Shown piece by piece: positions 23,081 through 32,007 of a stretch of 64,000 nt of DNA; the stretch's first letter is position 1; every line of letters starts with the position of its first letter. The notes beneath the pieces were generated by a model that worked only from the letters and a program-made list of their open reading frames with translations, was not told the DNA's origin and did not search any database. The stretch lies in the NCBI GenBank assembly GCA_050261515.1, contig JBLNDJ010000024.1:6385-70384 (forward strand), in the 5' to 3' direction. The stretch is from JBLNDJ01 sp050261515. Its GTDB lineage: Bacteria > Acidobacteriota > Terriglobia > Bryobacterales > Bryobacteraceae. Both the position numbers and the translations under genes were made by a program.

Positions 23081-24475
23081 ATGTCTTACGACGTCTTAAT
23101 CATCGGCAGCGGGCCGGGGGGGTACTCGGCTGCGGTGCGCGCGGGACAATACGGGCTGCGCACGGCGATCGTGGAAAAAAACCCGCGGCTGGGCGGCACC
23201 TGCCTGCTCGTGGGCTGCATCCCGACCAAGTCTCTCTTGCACACGGCGGATCTCTGGCAGCATGTTAAGGACGGCGGCGGCGACGGCCTGCTCGTCGACA
23301 ACCCCCGCCTGGACTATCCGCAGGTCATCGACCATAAGAACCAGATCGTCAACAAGCACTCGAAGGGCGTCGAGTTCCTGATGCGGAAGAACAAGGTCGA
23401 TGTCCTCCGCGGAACCGCCACCATCAAGGGCCCGGGACGCGTCGAAATCACCGGCGAAAAGGGCCTCCAGACGGTCGAGACCAAAAACATCATCATCGCG
23501 ACCGGCTCGGAGGCGCGGATGCTTCCCGGCCTGGAACCCGACGCCGACTACATCCTCACCAACGTCGAGATCCTCGACATGCGCGCCGTCCCGAAATCGC
23601 TGATCGTCATCGGCTCGGGCGCGGTCGGCAGCGAATTTGCCTCCATGTTCCACCGCTTCGGGACTAAGGTCACGCTGCTCGAGATGCTGCCTCGCATAGT
23701 GCCCTTGGAGGACGAGGAGGTCTCGAAGGAGCTCGAGCGTCTGTTCAAGAAGAGCGGCATCCGCGTCGAAACCGGCGCGCGGGCCGGGAAGATCGAGCGC
23801 TGCAACGGCGGCGTGCAGGTCACCGTCACGCTTGCGAACGGCGCGAAAGAGGAGTTGAAGGCCGATAAGGTGCTCATCGGCGTCGGGCGCAAGCCGGTCA
23901 CCGGCGGCATCGGCCTCGAGAGCACGCGGGTCGAAACCGATCGCGGTTTCATCAAGGTGGATGAATACCAGCAGACTGGTGAGCCGGGCATCTACGCAAT
24001 CGGCGACGTCGTGGCGGGCACGCCGCAACTCGCACATGTCGCCACGCGCGAAGGCATGGTTGCCGTGGCGCGCATCGCCGGCAAGCCGGTCGAGCCGGTC
24101 AACCGCATGCTGATTCCCGCCTGCACCTACACCGAGCCGGGCATCGGCAGCGTAGGCCTCACTGAAGCCGAAGCGCGGGCCAAGGGCTACAAGGTGAAGG
24201 TCGGGAAGTTCACGTTCATGCCGAACAGCATGGCCTCGATCCTCGGGCAGCACAACGGCTTCGTGAAGGTCGTCTCGGACGAGCGCTACGGCGAGATTTT
24301 GGGCGTTCACATCATCGGCCCGCTCGCCTGGGAGCTGATTCCGGAGGGCGTGACCGCGATGTCCGCCCAGGCGACCGTCGAGACGATGATGAGCATGATC
24401 CACGCTCACCCGACCCTGCACGAGGCCGTCGGCGAAGCGTTCAACAACGTCTACGGGCTTGCGATTAATGCGTAA
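23081..24475 (+). CDS. lpdA: Dihydrolipoyl dehydrogenase (E3)
   Basis: This 464-residue flavoprotein reoxidises the dihydrolipoyl groups of 2-oxoacid dehydrogenase complexes with NAD. It has the FAD dinucleotide motif IGSGPGGYSAA at residues 8-18, the redox disulfide GGTCLLVGC (Cys41-Cys46), the NAD motif IGSGAVGSEFASMF near residue 178, and the C-terminal catalytic HAHPTLHE (His443, Glu448). I prefer the ATG at 23081 over one three codons earlier. Its end overlaps lipB by eight bases, and the E2 gene follows, so the three probably form one transcript supplying E3, lipoate attachment and E2. Confidence 0.95.
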   Translation: MSYDVLIIGSGPGGYSAAVRAGQYGLRTAIVEKNPRLGGTCLLVGCIPTKSLLHTADLWQHVKDGGGDGLLVDNPRLDYPQVIDHKNQIVNKHSKGVEFLMRKNKVDVLRGTATIKGPGRVEITGEKGLQTVETKNIIIATGSEARMLPGLEPDADYILTNVEILDMRAVPKSLIVIGSGAVGSEFASMFHRFGTKVTLLEMLPRIVPLEDEEVSKELERLFKKSGIRVETGARAGKIERCNGGVQVTVTLANGAKEELKADKVLIGVGRKPVTGGIGLESTRVETDRGFIKVDEYQQTGEPGIYAIGDVVAGTPQLAHVATREGMVAVARIAGKPVEPVNRMLIPACTYTEPGIGSVGLTEAEARAKGYKVKVGKFTFMPNSMASILGQHNGFVKVVSDERYGEILGVHIIGPLAWELIPEGVTAMSAQATVETMMSMIHAHPTLHEAVGEAFNNVYGLAINA

Positions 24476-25139
24476 GTGCGAGCTGCACGACCTGGGCCGC
24501 ATCGATTACGGCCCCTCGCTCGAGCTCCAGCGCTCGCTCGCGGAAAAGCGCAAGCAGGGACTTGTTCCGGACCAGCTGCTGCTCGTCGAGCACCCTCACG
24601 TCATCACGCTCGGCCGCAACGGGAAGATGCGCAACCTGCTCGCCAGTGAAGACGTGTTGCGCCGCGCCGGCATCTCGTTTTTCCCCACGGACCGCGGCGG
24701 CGACATCACCTATCATGGCCCCGGGCAGCTCGTCGGCTATCCGATCTTTGACCTGCGCGAGTGGAAGCGCGATGTAGTGGCTTACGTCCGCGCGATCGAG
24801 CAGGCGCTCATCGACACGCTGGCCGACTTCGGCATCGCCGCGGGCCGCGAGCAGGGGATGACGGGCGTCTGGGTGAAAGGAAAGAAGGTCGCGGCCATCG
24901 GGGTGCACCTCAGCCGCTGGATCACGTCGCACGGCTTCGCCCTGAACGTCACCACCGACCTGCGCTACTTCCAATACATCGTGCCGTGCGGGTTAACGAA
25001 GCCCGTGACGTCGATGGCGGAACTCGGGGCCGCCCCCTCGCGTCCCGAGCTGATCGGGTCGCTGTCGAGGCATTTTGCGGATATATTTCAACTGGAGATT
25101 GTGGAACCGGTGATGGTATCGGAGGAGGAGGCTATATGA
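24468..25139 (+). CDS. lipB: Octanoyltransferase LipB
   Basis: LipB moves octanoate from acyl carrier protein to the lipoyl domain lysine, the first step of endogenous lipoylation. The 223-residue protein has the family signature RGGDITYHGPGQLVGYPI (residues 76-93), the active-site lysine in VKGKKVAAIGVH (Lys140), and the thioester cysteine in VPCGLTKPV (Cys174). It overlaps lpdA at its start and E2 at its end (ATGA), so expression of the ligase and its E2 substrate is coupled. LipA, which inserts the sulfur atoms, is not in the window. Confidence 0.95.
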   Translation: MRKCELHDLGRIDYGPSLELQRSLAEKRKQGLVPDQLLLVEHPHVITLGRNGKMRNLLASEDVLRRAGISFFPTDRGGDITYHGPGQLVGYPIFDLREWKRDVVAYVRAIEQALIDTLADFGIAAGREQGMTGVWVKGKKVAAIGVHLSRWITSHGFALNVTTDLRYFQYIVPCGLTKPVTSMAELGAAPSRPELIGSLSRHFADIFQLEIVEPVMVSEEEAI

Positions 25140-26512
25140 TCGACGTCGTCATGCCCCAGATGGGCGAGAGCATTGTCGAAGGCACGCTGACCAAGTGGCT
25201 CAAGAAAGTGGGCGAGCGCGTGGAGCGCGACGAGCCGCTGTTCGAGATTTCGACCGACAAGGTGGATACCGAAATTCCGGCGCCCGCGGCGGGCACTCTC
25301 GCCGCCACGCTCGTCGAGGAAGGAAAGACGGTCGGGATCAACACCGTGGTCGCGCAGATCGACGACGGCGGCGGAGCCGCTGCCGCGCCGTCGAAGCCCG
25401 CCGCCGCCCAGCCCCAGCCCGCCCCGGCCGGGCAGCCTCCAGCGCCGGCCGCCGCGCCGCCGCCCGAGCCGGCCGCCGCGCCGCCGCCCGAGCCCGCTCC
25501 CGAACCCGAGCCCGAGAAGCCCGCCGCAGCCGCCGTAGAAGAACCCTCCGGGCCGCTGTCGCCGCTGGTGCGCCGCATGGCGCGCGAGAACAATATCGAT
25601 CTGCGGCAGGTCCGCGGCACCGGCGCAGGCGGCCGCATCACCAAACAGGATCTCGAAGCGTATCTGAACCAGCGCACCGCGCGCCCGGCGCCGCAAGCCG
25701 CTCCGGCCGCCGCGCCGCCCGCCCGGCCGCAGCAGGCCGCTCCGCCGCCCTATGTGCCCCCGCAGGCTCCCGCCGCGCCCGCGCCGGAGATCGCGCCGGT
25801 CCCGGCACCCGGCCCCGCGCGCGTACGCGTCGAGCCGATGAGCACCATGCGCAGCAAGATCGCCGAGCACATGGTCGCCTCCAAGCGCACCTCGGCGCAC
25901 GTCACCACGGTTCACAAGGTGGATATGACGCGCGTCGCCAGGATTCGCGCGCGGAACAAAGCCGAAGTCCAGTCGCGCTACGGCTTCTCGCTCACCTACC
26001 TGCCCTTCATCGCGCGTGCGGCCGCCGAAGCGCTCCGCGCCTACCCGCTCGCCAACGCTTCCATCGAAGGCGGCAACATCATCTATCACAACGAAATCAA
26101 CATCGGAATCGCGGTGGCGCTCGAAAACGGCCTCATCGTCCCGGTGATCCGTAACGCGGATGAGAAGAACGTCCTCGGCTTGCAGCGCGCGATCGTCGAT
26201 CTGGCCGGCCGGGCGCGCTCGCGCCAGCTCAAGCCCGACGAAGTCCAGGGCGGAACTTTCTCGATAACAAACTTCGGCAGTTTCGGTAGCCTGTTCGGCA
26301 CGCCGATTATCAATCAGCCGCAGGTGGCGATTCTCGGAGTCGGCTCAGTCGAAAAAACTCCGGTTGTGATCGAAAACGATGCGATTGCGATTCGGTCCAT
26401 CAGCCTGATCGGATTGACCTTCGACCACCGCCTGATCGACGGCGCCTACGCGGACCAGTTCATGACGAAGTTGAAATCTGCGCTCGAAAACAGCCCGGAG
26501 GAAGTGCTCTAA
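25136..26512 (+). CDS. 2-oxoacid dehydrogenase E2 (dihydrolipoyl acyltransferase)
   Basis: The 458-residue E2 has one lipoyl domain (1-78, lipoyl Lys42 in STDKVDTE), a long Ala/Pro-rich linker, a peripheral-subunit binding domain (about 141-178, SPLVRRMARENN) and the catalytic acyltransferase domain ending in FDHRLIDGAYADQF with His431. The DKVDTE form is common in 2-oxoglutarate and branched-chain E2s, and also occurs in acidobacterial and actinobacterial SucB-like proteins, so the exact substrate is open. No E1 gene is adjacent; it must lie elsewhere. The linker contains a short near-repeat of AAAPPPEP. The ATG overlaps the lipB stop. Confidence 0.9.
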   Translation: MIDVVMPQMGESIVEGTLTKWLKKVGERVERDEPLFEISTDKVDTEIPAPAAGTLAATLVEEGKTVGINTVVAQIDDGGGAAAAPSKPAAAQPQPAPAGQPPAPAAAPPPEPAAAPPPEPAPEPEPEKPAAAAVEEPSGPLSPLVRRMARENNIDLRQVRGTGAGGRITKQDLEAYLNQRTARPAPQAAPAAAPPARPQQAAPPPYVPPQAPAAPAPEIAPVPAPGPARVRVEPMSTMRSKIAEHMVASKRTSAHVTTVHKVDMTRVARIRARNKAEVQSRYGFSLTYLPFIARAAAEALRAYPLANASIEGGNIIYHNEINIGIAVALENGLIVPVIRNADEKNVLGLQRAIVDLAGRARSRQLKPDEVQGGTFSITNFGSFGSLFGTPIINQPQVAILGVGSVEKTPVVIENDAIAIRSISLIGLTFDHRLIDGAYADQFMTKLKSALENSPEEVL

Positions 26513-26530
26513 GAAATTCGACAAGAAAAA

Positions 26531-26562
26531 CAAGCGGGGCGCGTAACCTGCCGCCCCGCTTG
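26531..26562. terminator. Hairpin terminator between convergent E2 and antiporter genes
   Basis: A perfect 11-bp stem (CAAGCGGGGCG and its complement) encloses a 10-base loop. On the minus strand it is followed by a T-rich run (TTTTTCTTG), so it should terminate the antiporter message. In the plus direction there is no T-run, so it may only slow transcription. The rest of 26513-26635 shows nothing else. Confidence 0.75.
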
Positions 26563-26635
26563 TACGTACTACAGTTAAATCCCCTTTACGACATAGCGGG
26601 CGCACTCACCCTTCACCCAACCCAGCGCCCGCTAC

Positions 26636-28366
26636 TTAACTTCTTCCACTTGCACCGCTGCCGTTACACTCCTGAAATAATTCTGCGCGCACCCGCACGC
26701 GCTCGCGGTCCATTTGCTCCGGTGTCGCGCCGAGTTGCACCAGGATATACTCCGTCATCGCCAGCGCCACCTCGCCCTCCCCGGAAAAAACCTCGTCCGC
26801 CCCCGCTTCCCTGATTCCGGGCATACTACCCACGTACGCCGCGCGAGCCAGCACACGGATTCCCGGATTGAGCCGCCGCGCCGCGCGGATCGTCTCCGCC
26901 GTCTGGGACGAACCGCCGGGCGCGGTCAGGAACAGGCTCCCCGCGCCCGAGATTCCGGCGCTCGCGAGCACATCTTCGCGGGACGCGTCGCCGTAGACCA
27001 CCTTCTTGCCCTCGGCGCTCAGCCGGTGGACGGTGTCCAGGTTCAACTCGATGATCGTCGGCTCGATCTCCCGCTCGCGCAGCAGCCGGCACAGCGTCTC
27101 GCCGACCGGCCCGTATCCGACCACGACGGCCCTGTGCTGCGGAGCTTCCTTCGCGAATTCCAGCGGGGCGGCGGCGCGCACGCGGTTAAACCGCGCCAGG
27201 CGGCGCTCTGCCGGACCGACCAGGCGGTAGAGCAGCGGGTTTAGCGTGATCGAGACAATCGACGCCGCGACCAGCGCGTCGGTGCCCTCTTTCGGCAGAA
27301 TTCCGAGTTGCTTTCCCGACGCGGCGAGGATGAACGAAAACTCGCCGATCTGCGCCAGCGCCACCCCGGCGCCCAATGCGGAGCGTATGCCGTGCCCCAG
27401 CAGCATCACGATCGAAAACGCGGCGATCGGCTTGCCGAGCAGGATGATCGCCAGCGTCAGCGCCACCAGCGGCCAGGAATGGAGCAGCTGGTTCGGCGCA
27501 AACAGCATCCCCACCGAGACGAAGAACAGCACCGCGAAGGCGTCGCGCATCGGCAGCGCCTCGGAAGCCGCGCGGAAGCTGAACTCCGATTGCCCCACCA
27601 CCATCCCGGCGAGAAATGCGCCCAACGCCATCGATGCGCCGAAGATGTAGGCCGAGGCGAACGCGATCCCGAGCGCGAGCGCGAGCACCGTCAGGGTGAA
27701 CAGTTCGCGCGAGTGCGTCGCCGCCACCGCGGCAAGCAGCCGGGGAATCAGCTTCCCACCCACAAACAGCGTGAACGCCGCCAGCGCCGCCAGTTTTAGA
27801 ACGGCGATCGCGAGAGCGGCAGGAAGATTCCCCGCCGCTCTCGTATGCGGGCCGAACAGCGCCGGAAGCAAAACAAGGATAAGAACAGTAAAGATATCTT
27901 CGACCACAAGCCAGCCGATCGAGATGCGCCCGGTCGGCGTGTGCAGGTCGTCGTTGTCGGAGAGCACGCGCGTCAGCACTACCGTGCTCGCTACCGAAAG
28001 CGCCAGGCCGAAGACGATGCCCGCCGGCCAGCTCCATCCGAGGAAGTGCGTCACCACGGCGCCGAGCGCCGTCGCCGCCAGGCTCTGGCATACCGCGCCG
28101 GTCAGCGCCACGCGGCGCACGGCGAGCAGGTCTTTCAAATGAAAGTGCAGGCCGACGCCGAACATCAGCAGGATGACGCCGATTTCGGCAAGCTGGTCGG
28201 CGAGCCCCCGATCGGCGATGAAGCCGGGCGTGTACGGCCCCACGGCCACTCCGGCCAGCAGATAGCCGACGATCGGAGACAACCCCAGGCGATGCGTGAC
28301 GTACCCGAACACCAGCGCGGCGCACAGGCCGCCCGTCAGCGTCAAAATGAGGTCTACGTTATGCAC
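26636..28366 (-). CDS. Monovalent cation:proton antiporter, CPA2 family with RCK domain (KefB/YbaL-like)
   Basis: The 576-residue protein has about 12 membrane helices (1-390) of the Na/H exchanger fold, with GLSPIVGYLLAGVAVGP and the ion-site region GWLVVEDIFTV near residue 150. A cytosolic TrkA-N/RCK domain follows from about residue 412: VVVGYGPVGETLC (Rossmann loop) and VYGDASREDVL. It most likely exchanges K+ or Na+ for protons and is gated by a nucleotide or redox ligand. It begins three bases after an Rrf2 regulator gene, so the pair is probably co-transcribed and controlled by that regulator. Confidence 0.9.
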   Translation of the reverse strand: MHNVDLILTLTGGLCAALVFGYVTHRLGLSPIVGYLLAGVAVGPYTPGFIADRGLADQLAEIGVILLMFGVGLHFHLKDLLAVRRVALTGAVCQSLAATALGAVVTHFLGWSWPAGIVFGLALSVASTVVLTRVLSDNDDLHTPTGRISIGWLVVEDIFTVLILVLLPALFGPHTRAAGNLPAALAIAVLKLAALAAFTLFVGGKLIPRLLAAVAATHSRELFTLTVLALALGIAFASAYIFGASMALGAFLAGMVVGQSEFSFRAASEALPMRDAFAVLFFVSVGMLFAPNQLLHSWPLVALTLAIILLGKPIAAFSIVMLLGHGIRSALGAGVALAQIGEFSFILAASGKQLGILPKEGTDALVAASIVSITLNPLLYRLVGPAERRLARFNRVRAAAPLEFAKEAPQHRAVVVGYGPVGETLCRLLREREIEPTIIELNLDTVHRLSAEGKKVVYGDASREDVLASAGISGAGSLFLTAPGGSSQTAETIRAARRLNPGIRVLARAAYVGSMPGIREAGADEVFSGEGEVALAMTEYILVQLGATPEQMDRERVRVRAELFQECNGSGASGRS

Positions 28367-28369
28367 CCG

Positions 28370-28795
28370 CTAGATGTCCCAGTTGGGAACGTACCGGCTC
28401 TGCCGTTCCCCCCAGGCGCGGGCGATCTCGGCGAAGCTGGTGTGGTCGATGACCCTGGAGATCCCATCGTCTACTTGAGCCCACATCTCGGTGAACGGCG
28501 TGTCCTGTTTGCGCTTGCCGCCGCGAGCCTTCGCGGGCGTGCCCTCGACAAACCGCAGCACATCGCCGACCATGATGTCTTCCGGCCGCCGCGCCAGCAG
28601 ATAGCCGCCCTCGGCGCCACGCCGCGATTCGACAAACCCGCCCTGCTTCAACGTAGCCAGAATCAGCTCTAGAAATTTCTGCGGAATCTTCTGTCTGCGC
28701 GCGATATCGGCGATCCTGACCGGCCCGCCCGTCGAGTTCAAAGCGAGGTCGAAGATCGCATGCAGCGCGTATTCGCCTTTGACCGAGATGTGCAT
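28370..28795 (-). CDS. Rrf2-family transcriptional regulator (no cysteine cluster)
   Basis: The 141-residue protein has the Rrf2 winged helix: YALHAIFDLAL at residues 9-19, IARRQKIPQKFLELIL as the recognition helix region and GGYLLARRPEDI in the wing. The protein contains no cysteine, so it cannot hold the Fe-S cluster found in IscR or NsrR; CymR, which responds to a protein partner, is a better comparison. It is the first gene of a two-gene unit with the antiporter. A 16-base inverted repeat lies just upstream and is the obvious candidate operator for autoregulation. Confidence 0.88.
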   Translation of the reverse strand: MHISVKGEYALHAIFDLALNSTGGPVRIADIARRQKIPQKFLELILATLKQGGFVESRRGAEGGYLLARRPEDIMVGDVLRFVEGTPAKARGGKRKQDTPFTEMWAQVDDGISRVIDHTSFAEIARAWGERQSRYVPNWDI

Positions 28796-28812
28796 TCAGC
28801 AGCCGAAACGTT

Positions 28813-28828
28813 ACTAATTGAGGTTAGT
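28813..28828. promoter_or_regulatory. Palindromic operator candidate for the Rrf2-antiporter unit
   Basis: ACTAATTGAGGTTAGT is an ACTAA/TTAGT inverted repeat with a six-base spacer, 18 to 33 bases upstream of the Rrf2 start. On the minus strand TTAGTAA within it could serve as part of a -10. Its size and position suit an Rrf2 dimer. Confidence 0.5.
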
Positions 28829-28853
28829 CGATCCATCCGCCCGGGCGCAACGC

Positions 28854-31800
28854 TCAGTCGCCCGCTCCGGCCGGCGCCGGCGCCGGGCTCCGGCGCGCCG
28901 CCAGCGCCTTCGCTTCTTCGACCAGGGAGTACGCCACCGGCACCACGAGCAGCGTCAGCAGCAGGCAGAGCGTTTGCCCGCCGATAATCGTCACCGCGAT
29001 CGCCGAGCGCTGCGAGGCGCCCGCTCCGATCCCGACCGCCGTCGGAATCAACCCCGCCACGATCGAAAACGTCGTCATCAGAATCGGCCGCAGCCGCACG
29101 CGATTCGCCTCCAGAATCGCCTCGCGCAGCGGAAGGCCGTCCTGCCGGAGGCGGTTCATGTAGTCGATCTGGAGAATCCCGTTCTTCTTTACGATGCCGA
29201 GCAGCAGCAGCACGCCGAGCGCGCTGAACAGGTTCAGGCTGCGCCCGGTCGCGATCAGCGAAATCAGCGCGAAGGGGATCGACAGCGGCAGCGTCATCAG
29301 AATGATGAAGGGATGCACCAGGCTCTCGAACTGCGCCGCGAGCACCATGTACATGAAAATCGACGCCAGCGCGAAAGCCAGCACCATGTTTGAGGTCGTC
29401 TCCTCCAGCACCTTCACCTGGCCCGAGAAAACAGCCGAATAGCCCGGCGGCAGGCCCACCCGGTTAATGGCCGCCTGGGTGTCCTCGGCCGCCTCCGCGA
29501 GCGAGTGGCCCGGCGCGACGTTGCCGTAAATCCCGACCGAGAACTGGCGCGCGAACCGGTCGATGCGGCTCGGCCCCAGGCCGCGCTCGAGCCGCGCGAT
29601 CGAATCCAGCCGGATCAGCCCCAGCCGCGCCGAAGGAACCAGAATCCGGCTCAGGATCTCGGGGTTGTCGCGCTGGAACGGCGCCAGCCGCACCGTCACC
29701 GGATACTGCTCGGAACCTTCCTTGTACGTCGAAATCTCGTCCTCGCCCGACATCAGCAGCCGCACCGCCCCTGCGATGTCGGACACGCGCACGCCGAGAT
29801 CCGAGGCGCGCGTGCGGTCGATCTGCACCTGCCACTCCGGACCGTTCAGGTTCAGGTTCACCTTCACGTCCGCCACCGAAGCGGTTTTGACGAGTTCCTG
29901 GTTAACCTTGCGGGCCGCCTCGACCACGGGCAGCAGGTCCGGCCCGAGCAACTGTGCGCGAATCGGCGAAAACGTGTCGCGCCCGCCGAGCGTGTTCGGG
30001 AACTGCACGCGCGGCCGCGTGTAGGGGTAGGCGCGCAAAATGGCCCGCACCTTTGATCCCATCTCGACAATCGGCGCGCGCTGGTCGGCGGGCTTCAGCA
30101 GGATGCCGATGTTCGCCATGTTCACGCGCTCCATGAACGTCATCGTCGCCGGAATCACCGTCGTCACACCGTCGATCTTCTGGATCTTGCGCGCGATCTC
30201 CATCGTCACGCGCTCGGTCTCATCGATCGACGAGCCCTCGGGCAACTCGAGCCCCACCGTCAGCTCGTTCTGGTCCTCCTGCGGCATCCAGTCGCGCCCG
30301 ATGAAACGGTACACCACGAACGTCGAGGCGAACGTCGCGGCCGAAACCGTGATGATGACCCAGCGGTGCCTGAGCGACCACCCGAGCACGCTCACGTACA
30401 CGCGGTCCAGCACTCCGCCCTTGTGCGCTCCGTGAGCGTGGCCGCCCGCGGCGCCCCCGCGCTTCTTCAGCATCCGCGCGCTGAGCGTCGGCGTCAGCGT
30501 GAACGCCACCAGCATCGAGACGATAATCGCGAACGCCATCGTCCACCCGAACTGGTTCAGATACCGCTTTGCGTAGCCGGTCATGAACGCGATCGGCACG
30601 AAGATGATGACCAGCGACAGCGTTGTGGCCATCACGGCGAGCGCGATTTCCCTGGTCGCCCGCACAGCCGCCTCCATCGGCGGCATGTCCTTTTCTTCGA
30701 TGTAGCGGTAGATGTTCTCTAAGACAATGATGGCGTCGTCGATCACGATGCCCACCGCGAGCGTCAGCCCGAGCAGCGTCATCGAGTTCAACGTGAAATC
30801 CATCGCGCGCATCAGCGTGAAGGTGGTCACGATGGAAGTCGGAATCGCGATCGAGCTGATGAGCACCGTCCGCAGGTCGCGTATGAACAGCCACACGATC
30901 ACCGACGCGAGCAGGCTGCCGAGCACCAGGTGTTCCTCGAGCGCCTCGACGGAGTTCTTGATGTAAGTGGCCTGCTCCTTGATCGCGTCGAGCTTCACGC
31001 CCGCGGGCAGTTCCTTCTGGAGCGGCCCCAGGCGCTTCCGCACGCCGTCGACCACGTTAACCGTGTTCGTGCCGGTCTGCCGCCGCACATCCAGAATCAC
31101 GGCCGGCGTGTTCTGGTAGTACGCGAAGCTGCGCTTCTCGGCCATTCCGTCTTCGGCGTAGCCCACGTCGCGTATGCGAATCGGCGCGCCGTTGACGTTC
31201 TTCAAAATAATGTTGTCGAACTCGGCGACGTGCTCGATGCGCCCCTTGGTGCGCACGCCAAGCTCGGTCGCTCCGCGCACCACGCGCCCGCCCGGCGCCT
31301 CGATGTTCTCGTTGACCAGCGCCGCCCCGACGTCCTGAGCGGTCATGTTGTACCCGCTCAGCTTGTCGATGTCGAGCATGACGTTGATCTGGCGGTAGCG
31401 CCCGCCGGTGATGTCCACACCCGCCACGCCGTCCACGGTTTCGAGCGCGCGCCGCACGTTCTTGTCCGCGATCTCGGTCAGCTCGCGCACGGGACGGTTG
31501 CCGCTCACCGCGATCGTGATGACGGGATCGCTGTCCGGGTCGGCCTTCTGGACCACCGGCGGCAGCACGTTCGGCGGCAGGTTGCGCATCGCGCCCGAGA
31601 CTTTTTCGCGGACGTCCTCGGTGGCCTCGCCGATATCGCGCTCGAGCACGAAGGTGACGATCAGATTGCAGTTTCCCTCGGTGACGATCGAGCGCATCTC
31701 GTCGATGCCGCTCACCGACGCGACGGCTTCCTCAAGCGGCAGCACCACCTGTGAGGTGACTTCTTCGGGGCTCGCGCCGGGCAGCCGCACGCGCACGTAG

Positions 31801-31943
31801 ACCGTGGCGGGGTCGCTCCGCGGGAACAGGTCCACGCCGAGCTGCATGAAGCTGAACGCGCCCATCACGGTGAGAAACATGATGAGCATGAACGCGAACA
31901 CCGGGCGTTGTACGCAAATTTCTGAGAGCCGCAAGCCCACCAT
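28854..31943 (-). CDS. RND multidrug efflux pump inner membrane protein (HAE1 family, AcrB/MdtB-like)
   Basis: This 1029-residue protein has the duplicated RND plan: one helix at 13-30, a large periplasmic loop (about 35-330), helices 2-6, then the second half with loop (about 555-860) and helices 8-12. GIVIDDAIIVLENI in TM4 carries the proton-relay aspartates. A His-rich insert (GGHAHGAHKGG) sits in the central cytoplasmic linker. It should pump hydrophobic toxic compounds with protons, but no periplasmic adaptor or outer membrane factor is encoded nearby, so it relies on partners elsewhere. A palindromic repeat ends seven bases upstream of its start. Confidence 0.92.
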   Translation of the reverse strand: MVGLRLSEICVQRPVFAFMLIMFLTVMGAFSFMQLGVDLFPRSDPATVYVRVRLPGASPEEVTSQVVLPLEEAVASVSGIDEMRSIVTEGNCNLIVTFVLERDIGEATEDVREKVSGAMRNLPPNVLPPVVQKADPDSDPVITIAVSGNRPVRELTEIADKNVRRALETVDGVAGVDITGGRYRQINVMLDIDKLSGYNMTAQDVGAALVNENIEAPGGRVVRGATELGVRTKGRIEHVAEFDNIILKNVNGAPIRIRDVGYAEDGMAEKRSFAYYQNTPAVILDVRRQTGTNTVNVVDGVRKRLGPLQKELPAGVKLDAIKEQATYIKNSVEALEEHLVLGSLLASVIVWLFIRDLRTVLISSIAIPTSIVTTFTLMRAMDFTLNSMTLLGLTLAVGIVIDDAIIVLENIYRYIEEKDMPPMEAAVRATREIALAVMATTLSLVIIFVPIAFMTGYAKRYLNQFGWTMAFAIIVSMLVAFTLTPTLSARMLKKRGGAAGGHAHGAHKGGVLDRVYVSVLGWSLRHRWVIITVSAATFASTFVVYRFIGRDWMPQEDQNELTVGLELPEGSSIDETERVTMEIARKIQKIDGVTTVIPATMTFMERVNMANIGILLKPADQRAPIVEMGSKVRAILRAYPYTRPRVQFPNTLGGRDTFSPIRAQLLGPDLLPVVEAARKVNQELVKTASVADVKVNLNLNGPEWQVQIDRTRASDLGVRVSDIAGAVRLLMSGEDEISTYKEGSEQYPVTVRLAPFQRDNPEILSRILVPSARLGLIRLDSIARLERGLGPSRIDRFARQFSVGIYGNVAPGHSLAEAAEDTQAAINRVGLPPGYSAVFSGQVKVLEETTSNMVLAFALASIFMYMVLAAQFESLVHPFIILMTLPLSIPFALISLIATGRSLNLFSALGVLLLLGIVKKNGILQIDYMNRLRQDGLPLREAILEANRVRLRPILMTTFSIVAGLIPTAVGIGAGASQRSAIAVTIIGGQTLCLLLTLLVVPVAYSLVEEAKALAARRSPAPAPAGAGD

Positions 31944-31950
31944 CCTACCG

Positions 31951-32005
31951 CGGAAAAGGGGACAGACACCTTTTTCTCAACCAAAAAGTGTCTGTCCTCT
32001 TTTCC
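31951..32005. repeat. Palindromic repeat (GGGGACAGACACC family) between nth and the RND gene
   Basis: The arms 31951-31977 and 31983-32005 are imperfect inverted complements centred on a short AT-rich loop. The core AAAAGGGGACAGACACC recurs, in related form, at 51958-52009. In the minus-strand transcript this is a strong hairpin placed directly before the RND start codon, where it could act as an attenuator or block ribosome access. Confidence 0.8.
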
Positions 32006-32007
32006 GT

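Noticed and set aside
25380..25540. Tandem-like repeats in the E2 gene as a mobile or variable repeat
   Set aside because: They are the ordinary Ala/Pro-rich flexible linker of E2 proteins with imperfect copies.
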